The notes: generated by a model not told the origin, from the sequence alone. Shown: positions 25,418-34,553, counted from the first letter of the stretch. The stretch is DNA of 64,000 nucleotides from UBA1181 sp045617845 (GCA_045617845.1 JAZLJL010000066.1:1-64000); one strand, 5' to 3'. Translations and numbers: made by a program.

Positions 25418-27517
25418 TTACCTTAAAACCAATTTAATACGATCTCCTTTTTTAATAAAGTGGTCAGCTTCGATAGATTGGCTCACCACAGCGCCGGCGC
25501 CCTCAATAGAGACTTTCAAGCCCCTGTTCTCAAGCAAGAAGACGGCGTCCTTCAAACCCATTCCGATCACATTCGGGACACGGTCTTTCGCATATTTGGA
25601 GACCACCTGTTCCTGGATGCCCCGTTCCGAGACGTGGGTGCGTACCCACTCGCCGGAAGCGTCGCTCTTACGGTAAGCGACATCCATCTCATCCAAAACC
25701 ATCTCCAACCTCTTGCGGTCGCCATCCTTCGTAACCGGAGCGAACAACCTAGTCGTATCCTGCATCATCGTAGGAGGGATCTGCATCAAAGGGCTCTGAG
25801 CGTAGATATGCTCCGCAATATCCTTGAACGTGGCGCCCGAAAGGGAACCTGCGCCCGTAGGTTTTCGATGAGGATACCAAGAGACGACAATAATGCTATA
25901 CTTCGGGTTATCCGCAGGGAAGAAACCGCAAAAGGTAAGTTGTTGCTTTCCGCTCGACTTATAGACCTGGTTAGCGGTACCTGTTTTCCCGGCGATCTTG
26001 AAGTACTTGGACTTGGCAGCCGTAGCGGTACCATATTCCACCACATCGACCATCATCTGCTTCACCTTTCCCAACGTACCCTTGCTACAGATGCTAGACT
26101 TCAGGACTTCCGTTTTATGTTCCTTCACGACACGTCCATTCATCAACTCAGCCTTAATCAAATGAGGGCGAACCATTTTGCCACCGTTAGCCAAGGCATT
26201 GTAGAATGTCAAGATCTGGATAGGTGGCATGTCCGTCTCATAGCCATGCGCGATCCAAGGCAAGGAGGTCTTGTACCAATTATTCTTGTCGCTCGGGTTC
26301 TTGATATGAGGAGGTTTAGCCCCTGGAATCTCCAGACCGAGCGGCATATTCAAGCCCAAATCATAGAGCGCCTCGATATACTTCTCCGGCTTATCGTGGA
26401 AGGCATTATCGATAACCTTAGCCATCGCGATGTTCGAAGACTGTTGGATCGCCCTATTGAAGGAGAGGACCCCATTGTTATGGGAATCCGACATTCTCTT
26501 TCCGTAGAAGTTCCAAGTTCCGTTACCCGTATCTATGATGGTGGAAGTGTCCACCACCCCAGCCTCCAAGGCCACCACAGCGCTAGCGATCTTAAACGTG
26601 GAACCCGGTTCACACTTGAAATGACCGTTAGTGACATAGTTTTCGCCCTCGACGTAAGAACCATCCGGCAATCTTTTCAAATTCGACATCGCCTTGATTT
26701 CGCCCGTCTCCACCTCCATGACGGCGGCGCAACCGAACTCAGCCTCAGACTTTGCCAATCTATTTCGCAGATCGCTATCCACGATATCTTGGATGACCAC
26801 ATCAATCGTCATCATGACGTCGGTCCCATTTTCAGCGTCAATATCATTGATGTTTCTGTAAGCGCCGGCTATCTTCACGCGGGAAGCCAATCCCGGACGC
26901 CCCTTCAACAACGAATCGCAATACTTCTCGATTCCGCTCTTACCGCCCTTGTCCACCTCGGCGTAAAGGCCACCGATCGTACGGGAAGCCATATCTCCAT
27001 AAGGCAATTTACGGTTCACACGCTCATTGAAAGCGTAACATTTCACCTTGTTCAACAAAGGGAAAGTCTTCACCTCCTTCATCTCCACATAGGACAAGTT
27101 CCTTTTACCCACACAGTACCAACGGCTACCTTTGTTAAAACCTTTCATCAAGTGCTGTTTCATCTGCGCCGGGGTCTTATCCTTATAAATAGTGGATAAC
27201 GAGTAGGAAAGGCTATCCACATAAGCAAAGAACGTATCCCTTTTCAAAGACTCGGCCCTAAAATCCATAAAGAGGACATAAACAGGGATGGAGCTCGCCA
27301 TCAGTTGGCCATCGTCCGCCAAAATGTTTCCGCGCACCGGCAACACCATCAAGCTATCCGCCGCGATTTTCTTCGAACGCTTTTTCCACTCATCCCCATC
27401 CCTTACCATCGTGAGGTACATATAAAAGCAAAAAGGAGCCAAGAAAAGCGACATCAGCAAGAACACCGCGATGGAACGGTTCTTGATCTTCTTCTTCATT
27501 TCTTTCGTAATCGCCAT
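25418..27517 (-). CDS. ftsI: Septal penicillin-binding protein (FtsI-type) with PASTA
   Basis: A class B penicillin-binding protein that cross-links septal peptidoglycan. The ATG at 27517 is preferred over the TTG two codons upstream. One transmembrane segment (about 16-35) is followed by a dimer domain with RGNILADDG. In the transpeptidase the motifs are STFK (306-309), SSN (360-362) and KTG (511-513). The last 60 residues are a PASTA domain (VPNVIGMGLKDAVFLLENRGLK split across 635-660). It starts 9 bp after the ftsL-like gene. Confidence 0.94.
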   Translation of the reverse strand: MAITKEMKKKIKNRSIAVFLLMSLFLAPFCFYMYLTMVRDGDEWKKRSKKIAADSLMVLPVRGNILADDGQLMASSIPVYVLFMDFRAESLKRDTFFAYVDSLSYSLSTIYKDKTPAQMKQHLMKGFNKGSRWYCVGKRNLSYVEMKEVKTFPLLNKVKCYAFNERVNRKLPYGDMASRTIGGLYAEVDKGGKSGIEKYCDSLLKGRPGLASRVKIAGAYRNINDIDAENGTDVMMTIDVVIQDIVDSDLRNRLAKSEAEFGCAAVMEVETGEIKAMSNLKRLPDGSYVEGENYVTNGHFKCEPGSTFKIASAVVALEAGVVDTSTIIDTGNGTWNFYGKRMSDSHNNGVLSFNRAIQQSSNIAMAKVIDNAFHDKPEKYIEALYDLGLNMPLGLEIPGAKPPHIKNPSDKNNWYKTSLPWIAHGYETDMPPIQILTFYNALANGGKMVRPHLIKAELMNGRVVKEHKTEVLKSSICSKGTLGKVKQMMVDVVEYGTATAAKSKYFKIAGKTGTANQVYKSSGKQQLTFCGFFPADNPKYSIIVVSWYPHRKPTGAGSLSGATFKDIAEHIYAQSPLMQIPPTMMQDTTRLFAPVTKDGDRKRLEMVLDEMDVAYRKSDASGEWVRTHVSERGIQEQVVSKYAKDRVPNVIGMGLKDAVFLLENRGLKVSIEGAGAVVSQSIEADHFIKKGDRIKLVLR

Positions 27518-27526
27518 AGCCAAACA

Positions 27527-27886
27527 TCATTTAGAAATTTTGTACGGAGGCGTCACGGAAGGGAGGAGAGAGGAATCACGCTCGGCGACCATCCGTTTGA
27601 TTTGGGATTGTTTACCCATGCCCTGCAAATCTGCGGAGCGGGACAAATACTCCAAGCGGACGTCCTTCAGTTGTTTCTGCAGCAAATCAATCTGTTTCAC
27701 CTGATTCTCGCAACTGAAACGCAAGCCGATGTGACAAAAGAGCAACACGACACACAAGACAATGACCAAAGCCTGGCGTTTGATGAAGTCCTTCATGAAG
27801 ATCCTTCCCGAAACGACATCCTTGATAGATCCACCCGCCATAGAGGCGAACCCCTTCAGATTATCCAATTGTCGTCTAAATATCAT
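27527..27886 (-). CDS. FtsL-like divisome protein
   Basis: 119 residues from the ATG at 27886; the frame extends to a TTG at 27907. It has a basic cytoplasmic N-terminus and one transmembrane segment (LVIVLCVVLLFCHIGL). A heptad-like periplasmic coiled coil follows (QVKQIDLLQKQLKDVRLEYLSRS). Size, topology and position between rsmH and ftsI are those of FtsL, which bridges FtsB/FtsQ and FtsI/FtsW. Sequence identity in this family is always low, so the call rests on topology and synteny. Confidence 0.82.
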   Translation of the reverse strand: MIFRRQLDNLKGFASMAGGSIKDVVSGRIFMKDFIKRQALVIVLCVVLLFCHIGLRFSCENQVKQIDLLQKQLKDVRLEYLSRSADLQGMGKQSQIKRMVAERDSSLLPSVTPPYKISK

Positions 27887-27903
27887 AACACACGAAACTA
27901 AAA

Positions 27904-28827
27904 TCAATCACTAGGCAACAACTCCGCGATACGCAATTTAGCGCTGCGGGATCTAGGGTTTGCCTCGATTTCAGCATCGTCCGGAACAATCGGTTTGTTG
28001 TTCACCAAGCGGAAAGGAGACAATTTGTTGCCGAAGAAATCCTGGTTCACCTTCCCCTCCAAGTTACCCGCCTTCATGAAATTCTTCACTAGGCGATCCT
28101 CCAAGGAGTGGTATGTAAGCACAACCAAACGTCCGCCAGGATTCAAGCAAGAAGTAGTTTGGAGGAGGAAGCGTTTGAGCACGTCCATTTCACCGTTCAC
28201 CTCGATACGGATAGCCTGGAACACTTTCGCCATATCCTTCTTTTGGCGGTCCTTGCCCACCAACGGGTCAGCCACCTCCAGCAAATCAGCCACCTTCGCG
28301 AATTTTTTCGACGCCCTAGCCTTCACAATGGCGGAAGCCAAACGTTTAGCGGAATCCAATTCGCCATATAAGCGGAACATATTAGTCAGTCTCTCCTCAT
28401 CATAATCGTTAAGCACGTCAGCCGCGCTCAACCGGGCCTGTTGGTTCATCCTCATGTCCAAATCGCCGTCGAAACGGAAAGAGAAACCTCTCGTCGGATC
28501 ATCGAAATGGTGGAAAGAGACGCCAAGATCAGCCAAGATTCCATCCACCTTCTCCGCACCGTAATATTTCAGGAAATTGGAGAGATGCTTGAAATTGCCC
28601 CTCACGAAAGTGAAGCGGGAGTCATCGAAAGCGTTCTTAGCGGCATCCAAATCCTGGTCGAAAGAGAGGAGACGACCTTTCGGGGAAAGTCTGTTGAGAA
28701 TTTCGCGGGAATGTCCGCCTCCACCGAAAGTCACATCCACATAAGTTCCCTCAGGACGGATATCCAACCCCTCCATACAAGGAATCAAAAGCGCCGGTGT
28801 ATGATAAACAATCTCCTCCATAGACAT
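27904..28827 (-). CDS. rsmH: 16S rRNA (cytosine1402-N4)-methyltransferase
   Basis: A 307-residue SAM-dependent methyltransferase acting on the decoding site of 16S rRNA. The family start YHTPALLIPCMEGL, the SAM loop DVTFGGGGHS (31-40), DGILADLGVSFHHFD, and the C-terminal SRSAKLRIAE are all typical. The start shares one base with the mraZ stop. Complete. Confidence 0.96.
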   Translation of the reverse strand: MSMEEIVYHTPALLIPCMEGLDIRPEGTYVDVTFGGGGHSREILNRLSPKGRLLSFDQDLDAAKNAFDDSRFTFVRGNFKHLSNFLKYYGAEKVDGILADLGVSFHHFDDPTRGFSFRFDGDLDMRMNQQARLSAADVLNDYDEERLTNMFRLYGELDSAKRLASAIVKARASKKFAKVADLLEVADPLVGKDRQKKDMAKVFQAIRIEVNGEMDVLKRFLLQTTSCLNPGGRLVVLTYHSLEDRLVKNFMKAGNLEGKVNQDFFGNKLSPFRLVNNKPIVPDDAEIEANPRSRSAKLRIAELLPSD

Positions 28828-29282
28828 CAGAATGAAACATTACCCATTTTAGCCTGCAAAGCCTCCGAGAAGTCATCCACCCCATAGAGGTCCGCCTCGA
28901 AGTTAGCCTTGTTCCAAACCTCGAAATAATTACCCACGCCAACGAAGAGGACATCAGAAGAGACCTCGATGGCGTCGATATGTTTCTTTTGGAGAAGGAT
29001 GCGTCCGCTAGCGTCCAGTTCCACCTGCTCGATGCCGGCGGTGAATTGGCGATAGAGACGAAGGTCATCCTTATTCCACAAATTCAGTTGGGAGACGAAC
29101 TCCTCGTTCAGTTTCGCCCACTCCGAAGCAGGATAAAGCTTCACGCATTTGGTGACAGGGTCCAGGCGAAGGAACAGAGCAGCGTCGCCCTCTTTCTCAA
29201 GGGCACGCCTGTAGGCTGCGGGGACGAACACGCGCCCCTTCACATCCAACTTAGCTTCTATGTTACCTAAAAACTGCTGCAT
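28827..29282 (-). CDS. mraZ: Transcriptional regulator MraZ
   Basis: 151 residues with two SpoVT-AbrB-like halves (first about 5-52: LDVKGRVFVPAAYR; second about 75-125: ELDASGRILLQKKH). MraZ binds repeats of GTGGG upstream of the dcw operon and controls its transcription. Two such boxes 10 bp apart lie in the promoter just upstream (see 29308-29346), so autoregulation is likely. First gene of the operon. Confidence 0.95.
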   Translation of the reverse strand: MQQFLGNIEAKLDVKGRVFVPAAYRRALEKEGDAALFLRLDPVTKCVKLYPASEWAKLNEEFVSQLNLWNKDDLRLYRQFTAGIEQVELDASGRILLQKKHIDAIEVSSDVLFVGVGNYFEVWNKANFEADLYGVDDFSEALQAKMGNVSF

Positions 29283-29307
29283 ACTGCCACCTATTAATTC
29301 ACATTTA

Positions 29308-29346
29308 CAAAGATAAGCAATTTACTTTTCCCCCACAATGCCCCAC
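29308..29346 (-). promoter_or_regulatory. dcw operon promoter with MraZ boxes
   Basis: Minus-strand -7 box TATCTTTG (29308-29315), 20-bp spacer, -33 TTG (29336-29338). Two GTGGG boxes on the minus strand at 29332-29336 and 29342-29346, exactly 10 bp apart, straddle the -33 box. Further, weaker copies (GTGGT, GTGGG) lie at about 29396-29400 and 29407-29411. This matches the spacing known for MraZ operators and predicts repression by overlap with the promoter. Confidence 0.7.
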
Positions 29347-29440
29347 TTCACTTTTTTTCCACTCTACATTCACTATTTTTCAACAACTTACAAACACCAC
29401 AGAAACCCCACAGAAATGGCGGGTTTAAGAAAGAAATCAT

Positions 29441-29448
29441 TATATTTG
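29441..29448 (+). promoter_or_regulatory. Promoter -7 box of glsA
   Basis: A perfect -7 box TATATTTG, 28 bp before the glsA ATG, reading rightwards. No clear -33 box at the right distance. It is divergent from the dcw promoter. Confidence 0.5.
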
Positions 29449-29475
29449 CAATAAATTTTGAAGAAATAAGCAACC

Positions 29476-30303
29476 ATGGAGAATGACAATATTTCAAAAG
29501 ATAAAATAAATATTGAAAAAATATTAGAGAAAAAATTACCAAAAATCAAGAAAAAAATTCCAAAGTTTCTCATCAACTACTTAAAAAAAATACTCCACGA
29601 GGACGACATCAACTATATATTCAGGACATACGGACACCTATGGGGGCACGATTTCGCGGAAACGGTGCTAAGAGACTTTTTCAACATCAAGTTCAACATC
29701 ATCGGAGCGGAGAACATCCCCCAAGACCCGCACGTCATTTTCGCATCCAACCACCCGCTCGGCGGGGCGGACGGCATAGCGCTCATCCAAGTGTTAAGCG
29801 GTTACTACGAGCACCTGAAAGTGCCCGTCAACGATTTCCTCATGTACGTAGACAACCTCAAGGAATTCTTCATCCCGATCAGCAAAATCGGCGGGCAGAA
29901 CAAAAACACGGGCGCATTAATCAACGAAGCCTGCGAATCGGACGCCGCCATCCTCTTCTTCCCGGCAGGGCAATGCTCCAGGAGGCAGAAAGACGGAACC
30001 ATCAAAGACAACGAATGGAAAAAAACTTTCATAAAAAAGGCGATACAATATCAACGAAATATTATACCTTTGTATTTCGAGGGTAAGAATTCCAAGTTCT
30101 TTTACAATTTAGCCTATTACCGATCCAAACTAGGGATTAAAGTCAACATAGAGATGTTGTACCTCTCTAATGAGCTGTTTAAGCAAAAGAACAAGACATT
30201 CACGGTAAAAATAGGCAAACCCATTCCATACGATACATTCACCAACGAAAAGACGGAAGCGGAATGGGCGGATTGGGTTAAACAGCAAGCTTACAATTTA
30301 TAG
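29476..30303 (+). CDS. glsA: Glycine lipid O-acyltransferase GlsA
   Basis: A 275-residue acyltransferase of the PlsC/hemolysin-like group. The catalytic block is NHPLGGAD (92-99, HX5D spacing as usual in this branch) and the substrate block FFPAGQCSRR follows near 156-165. In Bacteroides thetaiotaomicron the GlsB/GlsA pair makes glycine lipids: GlsB N-acylates glycine and GlsA adds the second acyl group to the hydroxyl of the first. The next gene is the GlsB homologue, which supports this reading over a general lysophosphatidate acyltransferase. The first 40 residues are Lys/Ile-rich and AT-rich in codon use. Confidence 0.85.
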   Translation: MENDNISKDKINIEKILEKKLPKIKKKIPKFLINYLKKILHEDDINYIFRTYGHLWGHDFAETVLRDFFNIKFNIIGAENIPQDPHVIFASNHPLGGADGIALIQVLSGYYEHLKVPVNDFLMYVDNLKEFFIPISKIGGQNKNTGALINEACESDAAILFFPAGQCSRRQKDGTIKDNEWKKTFIKKAIQYQRNIIPLYFEGKNSKFFYNLAYYRSKLGIKVNIEMLYLSNELFKQKNKTFTVKIGKPIPYDTFTNEKTEAEWADWVKQQAYNL

Positions 30304-30343
30304 TCATCAATTCATTACCCTCAAACAACCAAAACGGACATAC

Positions 30344-31318
30344 ATGGAAGACATTATCGAACCGATCCATTCAGATCTGTTAGTCAAAGAACTAACGAAG
30401 GATAAGTTGTTACGCAAGACGAACAAGTGCAACAACGAAATCTACGTCGTCACCCACCATGATTCGCCCAACGTGATGAAGGAGATTGGCAGACTACGGG
30501 AAATCTCTTTCCGTACCGCCGGTGGAGGTGTCGGGTTGTCGTGCGACATCGACGAGTACGACACGATGGAGAATCCATACCACCAACTCATCGTATGGAA
30601 CCCGGAGGAAAAGGAAATCATTGGAGGGTATCGCTACATCCATGGTTCGGAAGCAAGTTTCTTCGAAGACGGCACGCCTAAGCTCACCTCTTCTCATCTC
30701 TTCGCTTATTCAGATAAATTCATCAAAGATTTTCTTCCCTATACCATCGAACTAGGACGATCGTTCGTCCGCCCTGAATACCAATCTTCCCGCATGGGCG
30801 CAAAAAGCCTTTACGCGTTGGATAACCTTTGGGACGGATTGGGCGCACTGATGATATCCATCCCGCAATCGAAATATTTCTTCGGGAAAGCGACCATCTA
30901 CCCATCCTTCAGGGGAGAGGCGAGGGCGCACATCATGTACTTCATGAACAAATACTTCCCGGACAGAGACAAGCTGGTCACCCCGAAATACCCGGTACGC
31001 TTCGAAGGGGACTTGGAAGAGATGAAGAAGACTTACATAGGAGAATCCTACAAGGACGACTATAGCATCCTAAAGAAACAAATCAAATTGTTAGGGCACA
31101 ATATTCCTCCGCTCATCAACGCCTATATGGCGCTCTCCCCCACCATGCGCACCTTCGGGTCATGCATCAACGACGAATTCAACGACGTTCTGGAGACTGG
31201 GCTCATGATCACCATCGAGGAGATTTTCGAGGAGAAACGCATCCGCCACGTACAGACCTATTTGGAAGAGAAGATAAACGGGAACAACATAGGGGTTGGC
31301 TACGGTAAGATTTGCTGA
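30344..31318 (+). CDS. glsB: Glycine N-acyltransferase GlsB
   Basis: 324 residues with a GNAT-like N-acyltransferase core: REISFRTAGGGVG near 47-60, the acyl-carrier site region IELGRSFVRPEYQ near 140-152 and GRSFV motif. This is the family of OlsB-like acyltransferases. In Bacteroides the homologue makes N-acyl-3-hydroxyacyl glycine, the first step to glycine and flavolipin-like lipids. It lies 40 bp behind glsA and ends at a bidirectional terminator. Confidence 0.85.
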   Translation: MEDIIEPIHSDLLVKELTKDKLLRKTNKCNNEIYVVTHHDSPNVMKEIGRLREISFRTAGGGVGLSCDIDEYDTMENPYHQLIVWNPEEKEIIGGYRYIHGSEASFFEDGTPKLTSSHLFAYSDKFIKDFLPYTIELGRSFVRPEYQSSRMGAKSLYALDNLWDGLGALMISIPQSKYFFGKATIYPSFRGEARAHIMYFMNKYFPDRDKLVTPKYPVRFEGDLEEMKKTYIGESYKDDYSILKKQIKLLGHNIPPLINAYMALSPTMRTFGSCINDEFNDVLETGLMITIEEIFEEKRIRHVQTYLEEKINGNNIGVGYGKIC

Positions 31319-31339
31319 ACGAATATTTACGAAAAAAGG

Positions 31340-31376
31340 AAGGCCATTAATGATTTGTTCACTAATGGCCTTTCTT
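31340..31376 (+). terminator. Bidirectional terminator, glsB and ybaK
   Basis: A perfect ten-base-pair stem AAGGCCATTA (31340-31349) with TAATGGCCTT (31363-31372), T-rich to the right and A-rich to the left, between convergent genes. Confidence 0.85.
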
Positions 31377-31391
31377 TTCATGCATCCACCG

Positions 31392-31880
31392 TTAATGTAT
31401 TAAAATCAAGTCCGCCACCGTCATATTACAGCAGGCGACCAATTCCTTAGGATTAATCTTTATCTGCAAGCCGCGCACACCGGCGCTCACGTAAATGTAA
31501 TCATAGTCAGGAGCGGTAGTATGGATGAACGTAGGGTAATTCTTCTTCATTCCCAGCGGGGAACATCCACCACGGATATAGCCTGTCAAGCCTAAAATCT
31601 CCTTCATGGGCACCAAGGCACAATTCTTATTTCCGGAGACCTTGGCCGCCAATTTGAGGTCGACCTCCTCCGCACCCGGGATAACACATACGAAAACACC
31701 CGTTTTGTCTCCGCGCAGCACCAATGTCTTAAAAACCAATTCAATCGGTTCGTTCAACTGGGCAGCCACATGGATGGCGCTCAAATCGGACTCGTCCACC
31801 ACATAAGGAATCAGTTCATATTTTATCTTCTTGCTGTCGAGCAACCTCGCCGCATTCGTCTTTTGTATTTTCTCCGCCAT
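31392..31880 (-). CDS. ybaK: Cys-tRNA(Pro)/Cys-tRNA(Cys) deacylase YbaK
   Basis: 162 residues from the ATG at 31880, which starts directly at the conserved KTNAARLLD; the frame runs to 31913. It is a trans-editing deacylase that clears mischarged Cys-tRNA(Pro). Family segments are FKTLVLRGDK, KLAAKVSGNK and the GYIRGGCSPLGMKK loop. The first 65 bp overlap the 3' end of the gldA-like gene in another frame. Confidence 0.9.
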   Translation of the reverse strand: MAEKIQKTNAARLLDSKKIKYELIPYVVDESDLSAIHVAAQLNEPIELVFKTLVLRGDKTGVFVCVIPGAEEVDLKLAAKVSGNKNCALVPMKEILGLTGYIRGGCSPLGMKKNYPTFIHTTAPDYDYIYVSAGVRGLQIKINPKELVACCNMTVADLILIH

Positions 31881-32793
31881 TTCCAGTCTGTTTAGTATAG
31901 TTACGGAACACATCCTCCATAGATTTTTCCTGAAGCTTAAGCGTCAGGAGAGAGACCTTGCTCGCCACCGCGTAATTGAATATGCGCTCACGTTCGTCAT
32001 CCGAACAATGGAGCAAGTAAGTATTGACACCCGATTCGGTAACTGAAAGGACATTCTCCAACCCCTTCAGCGCATCCAGCGATTGAGGAGCGGAGAACTC
32101 GGCCATGATGGAGAAGCCCGATTCGGCGTCGGAAGAGACAACGGCGCGTTCCTTATCGTCCACCGCAATCTTACCTTTGTTGATGATAATCACACGATCG
32201 CAAATAGCGGACACCTCCTGCATGATATGGGTGGAAAGCATCACCGTCTTCTCACGCCCCACCTCCTTGATCAGCGTTCGCACCTCATCAATCTGGTTTG
32301 GATCCAACCCGGTCGTCGGCTCATCGAGAATCAAGACTTCCGGATTAGGGATTAGTGCCTGGGCCAATCCCACACGCTGGCGATACCCCTTCGAGAGCAT
32401 GCCGATCTTCTTTTTGTACTCACGTGTGAGACCCGTCCGTTCTATCATCTCGTCCACACGGGCGGAAGCATTCTTGCCCAACTTATACAAACCCGCCACG
32501 AAGCGCAGATACTCGCGCACATACATGTCGGGATAAATCGGGTTATGCTCCGGCAAATAACCTATTCGGCGGTGCGCCTCAAGCGTATCCTTCGCCACAT
32601 CCACACCACAGACATCCACATGACCGCTATCAGCGTTCAAGTAACCCGTGATGATCTTCATGGTCGTAGACTTGCCGGCACCGTTGTTCCCGAGGAACCC
32701 AACGATCTCACCACTCTTGATGGAGAAGCTTATATCATTGAGCACCAATTGTTTGCCGTAGCTCTTATATAAATGTTCTACCGTTATGGACAT
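31816..32793 (-). CDS. gldA: GldA-type ABC transporter ATP-binding protein
   Basis: 325 residues from the ATG at 32793 (a TTG lies three codons upstream). It is a full nucleotide-binding domain: Walker A GNNGAGKST (about 36-44), Q/P-loop GYLPEHNPIYPDMYV, signature LSKGYRQR, Walker B VLILDEPTTGLDP and the H-loop STHIM. After the GldA-like end SMEDVFR it has an extra hydrophilic tail of about 30 residues, part of which is encoded inside the start of ybaK. In Flavobacterium GldA works with GldFG in gliding; in non-gliding Bacteroidales its role is unclear. No permease gene is adjacent. Confidence 0.85.
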   Translation of the reverse strand: MSITVEHLYKSYGKQLVLNDISFSIKSGEIVGFLGNNGAGKSTTMKIITGYLNADSGHVDVCGVDVAKDTLEAHRRIGYLPEHNPIYPDMYVREYLRFVAGLYKLGKNASARVDEMIERTGLTREYKKKIGMLSKGYRQRVGLAQALIPNPEVLILDEPTTGLDPNQIDEVRTLIKEVGREKTVMLSTHIMQEVSAICDRVIIINKGKIAVDDKERAVVSSDAESGFSIMAEFSAPQSLDALKGLENVLSVTESGVNTYLLHCSDDERERIFNYAVASKVSLLTLKLQEKSMEDVFRNYTKQTGNGGENTKDECGEVARQQEDKI

Positions 32794-32805
32794 AATCAAC
32801 AATAA

Positions 32806-33447
32806 TTATTTTCTACCAAAATCAGCGGGAATTTCGCCCCACAAATGGGTTTCCCACTTCCTTATCTGAGTTGTATACGTGTTTTCCTTCAGCCATTTTT
32901 CCGCACGCGCGATTAATTCGAAGATCCGTTCGTTCTTCGCCGTCTTCTCCAATTTTGTCTTACACTTCCGCTGTCTAATCCAAGAGATAGCGTTGGCACT
33001 ATCGGAGTAGATAGGCATGGAAAGGTTTTTCTGTTTCAGCAACGCCAACCCATGCACGATGGCCAGGAACTCACCTATGTTGTTAGTACCCTGTTCCAAA
33101 GGGCCCAGATGGAAAATCTCCTCACGCGAGCGGAGGTAAACGCCACGGTACTCCATTTTTCCCGGATTTCCACTGCAAGCCGCATCGACAGCCAACGCCT
33201 CCAGGTCAGGTCCACCCGATTCCAAGTTCCTGTAGTCGGGGTAGATTTGGGACATATCCACCTGTTTGTTCTTCAAATAATCCTCGTGGCCACCATTGTA
33301 AGCAACCAAAGCCTCCTCTTCCGTATCGAACGACTTGTATTTCGCTTGGGGGAAATTTTTGATTTGGATCTCGCATTCTGTCCAAGAGCGGAAAATGCCA
33401 GTTTCCCTACCCACCCAAACGACATAATACTTCGACTTTTTAGCCAT
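32806..33447 (-). CDS. rnhA: Ribonuclease H with N-terminal viroplasmin domain
   Basis: 213 residues. Residues about 1-50 are a viroplasmin/RNase H1 N-terminal hybrid-binding domain (YYVVWVGRETGIFRSW, SFDTEEEALVAYNGG). Residues about 80-210 are the RNase H fold with catalytic acids in AVDAACSGNPG, NNIGEFLAIVHGL and IYSDSANAI. It cleaves the RNA strand of RNA/DNA hybrids. The start overlaps the argE-like stop by one base. Confidence 0.93.
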   Translation of the reverse strand: MAKKSKYYVVWVGRETGIFRSWTECEIQIKNFPQAKYKSFDTEEEALVAYNGGHEDYLKNKQVDMSQIYPDYRNLESGGPDLEALAVDAACSGNPGKMEYRGVYLRSREEIFHLGPLEQGTNNIGEFLAIVHGLALLKQKNLSMPIYSDSANAISWIRQRKCKTKLEKTAKNERIFELIARAEKWLKENTYTTQIRKWETHLWGEIPADFGRK

Positions 33448-34529
33448 TACTCCCCACCCTGGAATTTATCGATGGTCATGCCATCGAGCAGTTGCACATA
33501 AGCGGGAATCGCATCGCGTATCTCCTTGAGGATAATGTATTCGTCGGCCGTATGCGAACGGGCGGAATCACCAGGACCCAATTTGATGCTAGGAAAATGA
33601 AGGAAAGCTTGGTCGGACAATGTAGGGGAACCGAAAGTGGACATACCCATTTCGACGCCCTTCCGCACGATAGGCAAGGATGGAGAAACGCCTGAAGAGG
33701 TAAGTCTGTAGGAACGGGCCTTGATTTCAGACTCCAAATTACGTTCCAATATTTCAAACACATCCTGGTTGGAATAGCACTCATTAGAGCGGACATCAAT
33801 GACGAATGAACACTCGTCGGGAATAACGTTATGTTGCGTACCCGCATGCACCATCGTCACGGTCATCTTGACGGGACCCAAGAATTCGGAAACCTTAGGC
33901 AAACGTTCATTACTGATCCATTCGATGTCACGGATAGCCTTATAGATAGCGTTGACACCCTCCTCACGAGCGGCATGGCCGGACTTGCCATGAGCCACGC
34001 AATCCACCACCATCAAGCCCTTTTCCGCGATGGCGATATTCATTTTTGTCGGTTCTCCCACAATGGCGAAGTCCAAATGAGGAAGTTCGGTCAGCAAAAG
34101 CTCCATACCATTCTTCCCCGACACCTCCTCTTCGGCTGAAGCGGCGAAGATCAAGTTATAAGGTTGTTCCCTTTCCGAAAGGATGAAGAAAGCGTGAAGC
34201 AAAGACACGAGGGAAGCCCCGGCGTCATTACTACCCAAGCCGAAAAGCATGCCATGTTCCACAACCGGGGTATGGGGTTCCTTCGTCCACCCAGAAGTCG
34301 GACGGACGGTGTCGATGTGCGAATTCAACATCAACGTGGGTTTCGATTCGTCGAAACCTGGACCGATGATCCAAATATTGTTTTCCCTTCGTTGGGCAAT
34401 GTACCCCAACGATTCGATATACTTCTGCAAATAATCAGCACGGTTCACCTCTTCCCGGCTATAAGACGGGATGGTTATCAATGTCTGCAACAATTCGACC
34501 GCACTCTCTTGAGCTTCTTGAAAATCCAT
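33447..34529 (-). CDS. argE: M20 peptidase, acetylornithine deacetylase-like
   Basis: A 360-residue zinc-dependent amidohydrolase of the M20/ArgE-DapE family. Metal ligands are seen in NSHIDTV and GSNDAGAS, with the catalytic/metal pair in SAEEEVSG and a further ligand in VGEPT. A lid domain spans about 170-290. Bacteroidota use it to deacylate N-acyl-ornithine in arginine synthesis; argH lies 10 kb away in this window, which fits but does not prove the substrate. It has its own promoter (34554-34584). Confidence 0.82.
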   Translation of the reverse strand: MDFQEAQESAVELLQTLITIPSYSREEVNRADYLQKYIESLGYIAQRRENNIWIIGPGFDESKPTLMLNSHIDTVRPTSGWTKEPHTPVVEHGMLFGLGSNDAGASLVSLLHAFFILSEREQPYNLIFAASAEEEVSGKNGMELLLTELPHLDFAIVGEPTKMNIAIAEKGLMVVDCVAHGKSGHAAREEGVNAIYKAIRDIEWISNERLPKVSEFLGPVKMTVTMVHAGTQHNVIPDECSFVIDVRSNECYSNQDVFEILERNLESEIKARSYRLTSSGVSPSLPIVRKGVEMGMSTFGSPTLSDQAFLHFPSIKLGPGDSARSHTADEYIILKEIRDAIPAYVQLLDGMTIDKFQGGE

Positions 34530-34553
34530 TTCCTATAACAAAATAATACTTCG

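Noticed and set aside
25460..27199. A 579-codon open frame opposite ftsI
   Set aside because: It is the antisense of a well-supported gene with all PBP motifs. Codon bias leaves the opposite strand open; no domain is recognisable in it.
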